A stretch of DNA of 64,000 bases from Helianthus annuus (Eukaryota; Streptophyta; Magnoliopsida; Asterales; Asteraceae), in contig NC_035440.2 of the NCBI RefSeq assembly GCF_002127325.2, forward strand, positions 76,068,982 to 76,132,981, given 5' to 3'. The translations under genes and the position numbers were made by a program. Shown piece by piece: positions 60,505 to 64,000 of the stretch. The notes under the pieces are model-generated. The model searched no databases and was not told the DNA's origin. It saw nothing but the letters and a program-made list of their open reading frames with translations. Position 1 is the stretch's first letter. Every line of letters starts with the position of its first letter.

Positions 60505-61452
60505 ATCGGTGCCTTCGGGTAATAAGAGAATAGGCGCGCTACAAAGTCTCTCCTTTAAGTGCTGAAACGCGGATTCCTGTGCATCACTCCAACGATAGGT
60601 GACGCCCTTTTGGGTTAGTGAAGTGAGAGGTTGCGCAATCTTTGAGAAATCCTTGATAAACCTTCTGTAGTAGCCTGCCAAACCCAAGAATTGGCGGATT
60701 TCTGTTGGTGTACGGGGCGCATGCCAGTTCTTGATCGAGTCAACCTTGGATGGATCCACGTGTATCCCATCCGCATTTACCACGTGGCCTAAGAAATGGA
60801 CTTCACGAAGCCAAAAGTCGCATTTTGAAAACTTAGCATACAGCTGCTCTGCTCGAAGAAGATCCAGAGTAAGACGCAGATGGTGTTCGTGCTCCTCCTG
60901 ACTCTTAGAATAGATCAGGATGTCGTCGACGAAGACAATAACGAACTTATCCAGGTAAGGTTTGCACACTCGATTCATGAGATCCATGAAGACCGCAAGT
61001 GCGTTTGTTAATCCGAAAGGCATTACCAGAAACTCGTAGTGCCCGTAGCGAGTCCTGAATGCTGTTTTGGAGATATCCTCGTCTCGGACTCTCAGCTGAT
61101 GGTAGCCCGATCTTAAGTCAATCTTAAAGTAGAAGCTCAACCCTTGCAGCTGGTCGAATAGGTCATCAATACGTGGGAGAGGATAATGATTCTTCACGGT
61201 CACCTTGTTGAGTTCGCGATAGTCAATACACATTCTGAAAGTACCGTCTTTCTTCTTCACGAATAAGACTGGAGCTCCCCAGGGCGAAGAGCTAGGACGA
61301 ACGAAACCCTTGTCCAAGATTTCTTGTAGTTGCGTAGATAGTTCTTCCAATTCTGATGGAGCTAAACGATAAGGTGCACGAGCTATGGGCGGTGCTCCAG
61401 GAGCTAGTTCGATTTGAAATTCGACCTGACGATGAGGCGGAAGACCAGGTAA
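60505..61452 (-). pseudogene. Element E reverse transcriptase, cut by element A
   Basis: Starting after TAA at 61455-61453, the frame covers RT fingers and palm ([23 protein letters not shown]; catalytic FVDD near 60930; LPLP and [15 protein letters not shown]). It ends at LLPEGTD where A was inserted, at the start of RNase H; the last few codons read A's LTR. It aligns closely with element C RT. Apart from the upstream stop and the cut, it is open. Confidence 0.9.
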
Positions 61453-63090
61453 TTACTCAGGAAATACCTCAGGGAAGTCGCGTACAATCGGAATGTCTTC
61501 TATCTTCTTCTCTTTCATTGAGGTGTTAGTAACAAGAGCCAAAATGGCAGTGTGGCCCTTACTTAAACACTTCTGAGCCTTAAGGAAAGAGATGATGCCC
61601 ACGACAGCAGCACTCCTATCACCACGAACAACGAGTAGTTCATCACCTGAATGGGGAATACGGACGATTTTCTCCTTGCAAAGGATCTCCGCTTGATGTT
61701 GAGATAACCAATCCATCCCAATAACAACGTCGAAACTACCAAGAACGATGGGAATAAGATCGATAGAGAAGATCTGACCGGCTAAGATGAGATTACAACC
61801 CGTAACTATGTGTGTGGCCTCGAGACTTTCACCATTTGCTAGTTCTACAGTGCGCTTGGTGTTTAAAAGTGTTGGGGTACGCTTAAGCATCTTACTAACT
61901 TTTAAAGACACATAACTGGTATCGGCACCCGAATCAAATAAAACAGTAACAAAGAAGTCATCCAGTAGAAACTTACCCGTCACAACGATGGGATCGTTCC
62001 TCGCTTCACCCTGACCAATCACGAAAGCACGACCCTTGGCACCATTGCCGCCATTGTTGCCATTTCCTTGGTTGTTGTTGTTGTTGTTCTGATTCTGATT
62101 CAACTGTGGACAGTGTCTCTTGAAGTGACCCTCAGCACCACGCTGATAACATCCCTTATTACCCTGCTGTTGCTGTTGCTGGTTCTGTGGAGCTTGTGGC
62201 TGCTGTTGACGATTCTGATTCGCAGGACGTGAGCTCCTGCCATCCTTGGCTTTACGAACAAACTTGTTACATCTCTGACAACGGCCCTTGTTGCACGGCC
62301 CGCTGTGGTGCAAATTACATCGATTGCACTTAGGGTGATTTCCCCTGTATCCACCTTGACCCTGATTCTGATTACCTGAAGATTGCTGACCAGGGCTCTT
62401 GAAGTCGTCAGTCCTTCGCTGCTGAGACTAAGACTGAACCAAAGTGGAACCCTTGCTCGAATTTCCATCCCACTTGCGTTTGTTGTCACTAGGAGCATCT
62501 GAAGTAGTTGTAGCACTGATGCGCTTGGGTAGCCTGTTCTGCTCAACTGCCTGATCAGTGAGATGATGGGCTAATCGAATGACTTGCTGGATGGTGCCAA
62601 GGTTAGCCGCAGTCACATGGCTCTGAATCTCTGGCACTAGACCCTTGAGGTACAGCTCGATATGCTTGATGGGAGGATCCACCATAGTAGGGCATAATAT
62701 AGCCAGCTCGTTCGATCTCTTCGTGTATGCCTCGATTTCGGACCCCGTCATCTTCAAATTGAAAAACTCCACCTCTAGCTTGTGGATGTCGTCACGATTA
62801 TAGTACTCTTATTTGATCAGTTCTTTGAAGTCATTCCATGGGGTGGCATTAGCAACCGCCAGCCCTAGCAATTGGACCTGTGCTTTCCACCAAGTGAGTG
62901 CAGCACCTTCAAGAGTTCCTGTAGCAAATTTCACCCTATGAGCTTCAGGGCATTCACACATCTCAAAAAACAGACTCGATCTTCTCGAACCAGTGAAGAA
63001 GACCTACAGCTCCTTCTGTGGCGTTGAAGGTACTAGGTCGGCAATCCATGAATGTTTTGAACGTACACATGGGAGGCTGAGCATGTTGAC
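61453..63090 (-). pseudogene. Element E gag exon 2 and protease, degraded
   Basis: Gag capsid region ([14 protein letters not shown]) from 63090. A T-run gives a frameshift near 62968 (after ESVF), a TAA lies near 62811 and a TAG near 62428. Zinc-knuckle region 62100-62320 has lost key cysteines: relative to C, CQRCNKFVRKAKDGR lacks its last Cys and CYQRGAEGHFKRHC has Arg for the second Cys. Protease [12 protein letters not shown] at about 61919-61945. TAA at 61453-61455 ends the frame just before the RT linker. Not functional. Confidence 0.87.
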
Positions 63091-63279
63091 CTGTTGCGCG
63101 AGAAAGAAATGACAAGATTAAGCACAAGAGTTGGTTCGCGAAAGTAGGATCTAAACGTCCTAAGATAGGTCGGTATGGCAGGTTATACCTCCTGCAGGGA
63201 CAGCTGCGAGTGCCTCAGCCACTCGTTCGTTGATTAGAGCCGTCAGCTGGGCTTGAGTCAAGTTCAAACGTCCACTCAT
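63091..63279 (-). pseudogene. Element E gag exon 1 and intron
   Basis: ATG 63279 (MSGRLNLTQAQ) opens a 91-nt exon ending at 63189 with GAG|GTATAA. The acceptor GCAACAG|GTCAAC lies at 63091/63090. The 98-bp intron is phase 1 and gives the same Gly-Gln-His-Ala-Gln junction as in element C. It is part of a dead gag. Confidence 0.7.
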
Positions 63280-63580
63280 GATCTTCACATCAAAGAAACC
63301 ACAAGTGAGAGAGTTGTCGCGAAAGTGCATAAGTATGGGATGACAAAAGAGAGTACACAGGGTTTCAAACAATAGTCGTTACGTTGACTAAGCATACAAT
63401 AAACAATGCATTAAGCAAACTAATAGATAGGCAAAATAAACATAAACCATATCACCTATAGTGTTGAGTCTTGCACGTGGAGCGAAGCGTCGTTGTGGAT
63501 CGTTGAGCACTGTATAGGTTATAGTCTGGTTTTGTTAAAAAGCTTTTTCCCTTTTTAAAACCGAATTCGCTATAACCAAT

Positions 63581-63593
63581 GGCTCTGATACCA
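63581..63593 (-). other. Element E primer binding site (initiator tRNA-Met)
   Basis: Reverse complement TGGTATCAGAGCC, 3 nt inside the LTR. The leader 63280-63580 has no supported gene. Confidence 0.82.
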
Positions 63594-63596
63594 ATC

Positions 63597-64000
63597 TGTC
63601 ACACCCCCAAAATCCACAAGCTTAGTATCACCGCAGGAGGCGTGACTTACCAGGATCAAGCCACCAATCATATTGAACAATAAAGTTGTAAGACCCTAAT
63701 GCGTATTTGACTAAAAGTCGCAGCGGAAGTTCAAGCCATAAACTTTCTTTCCTTATAATTACCTTGACTTACTTAAAACTTCATTTTAATACAACCTTTT
63801 CACATGAAGTCATCAATTGACTCATTTACAATTAAATGCATGACATGGGTTTTCTAAATTTCAACACCAACGTTTCCGTACAATCTGTCTTGTGACTCGA
63901 TCCTCGATCTCTAATCCTTGAAGATCCTCGTGACTCGTACAACCTGCACTCACCACATTCATTCATACATTAGCACACATTATATAAACAAGATTCATTC
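63597..64000 (-). repeat. Element E 5' LTR, partial
   Basis: It begins TGTCACACCCCCAAAATCCA as in C, then shares GGCGTGAC and CCAGGATCAAGCCA with C before diverging. It runs off the window end. No supported gene. Confidence 0.88.

Larger units (their letters stand above)
60505..64000 (-). mobile_element. Element E: Tekay-like chromovirus, 5' half only in the window
   Basis: Minus strand: LTR start at 63597 (TGTCACACCCCC on the plus strand, as in C), tRNA-Met primer site (reverse of 63581-63593), gag, protease, and RT up to the A insertion at 60504/60505. The remaining pol and the other LTR should lie left of the window, beyond the start of A. E is the outermost layer and the most decayed. 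Confidence 0.9.

Overview
The window is plant nuclear DNA made up entirely of nested LTR retrotransposons. I found no host gene, no rRNA or tRNA gene, and no CRISPR array. Evidence for a plant: chromodomain-bearing Ty3/Gypsy elements, an Athila-type Ty3/Gypsy element, Sirevirus-like Ty1/Copia elements with very large Gag proteins, and primer sites matching plant initiator tRNA-Met and tRNA-Asp. The style of the LTRs and Gag proteins reminds me of Asteraceae (sunflower/lettuce group), but that is an impression, not a result.

Seven elements can be resolved, six of them with 5-bp target duplications I could read. E (minus strand, chromovirus, right half only, 60505-64000) is the oldest host. A (plus strand, chromovirus with an unusually long LTR of about 3.65 kb, 1-60504) sits inside E's reverse transcriptase. 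A itself holds four insertions: B (Athila-type Gypsy, plus strand, 1607-15410) in its 5' LTR; C (chromovirus, minus strand, 21244-30915) in its integrase; F (Copia, minus strand, 33806-51340) and H (Copia, plus strand, 51600-58809) in its 3' LTR. G (Sirevirus-like Copia, minus strand, 35836-46187) lies inside F. The deepest stack is E > A > F > G. Inner elements have more similar LTR pairs than outer ones, which agrees with the nesting order.

Coding state: B has an intact 1760-codon gag-pol plus a second ORF with one UAG. C has an intact 1528-codon gag-pol that appears to need removal of a short phase-1 intron to obtain its start. G has a complete set of Copia domains but several stops and a frameshift despite nearly identical LTRs. 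F and H carry a giant Gag region (about 1300 codons, two zinc knuckles) and no pol at all. A and E are decayed, largely by nonsense changes that look like C-to-T or G-to-A transitions.

The least explained signal is in the non-coding parts. Almost every family here has its own array of short GC-rich repeats or dyads in its LTR and/or leader: GCACGACCGTGC in B, GGGCCGAAA and CGCGGCC...GCGAAG in C, TTCCGCTTGAA in F and H, TTCGCTGGT in G, and a 12-bp perfect stem upstream of the TATA box in A. F and H together look like a non-autonomous, gag-only Sirevirus-derived family, and G or a relative is a plausible helper. Three unrelated insertions (F, B, H) map within about 250 bp of one another on the A LTR.
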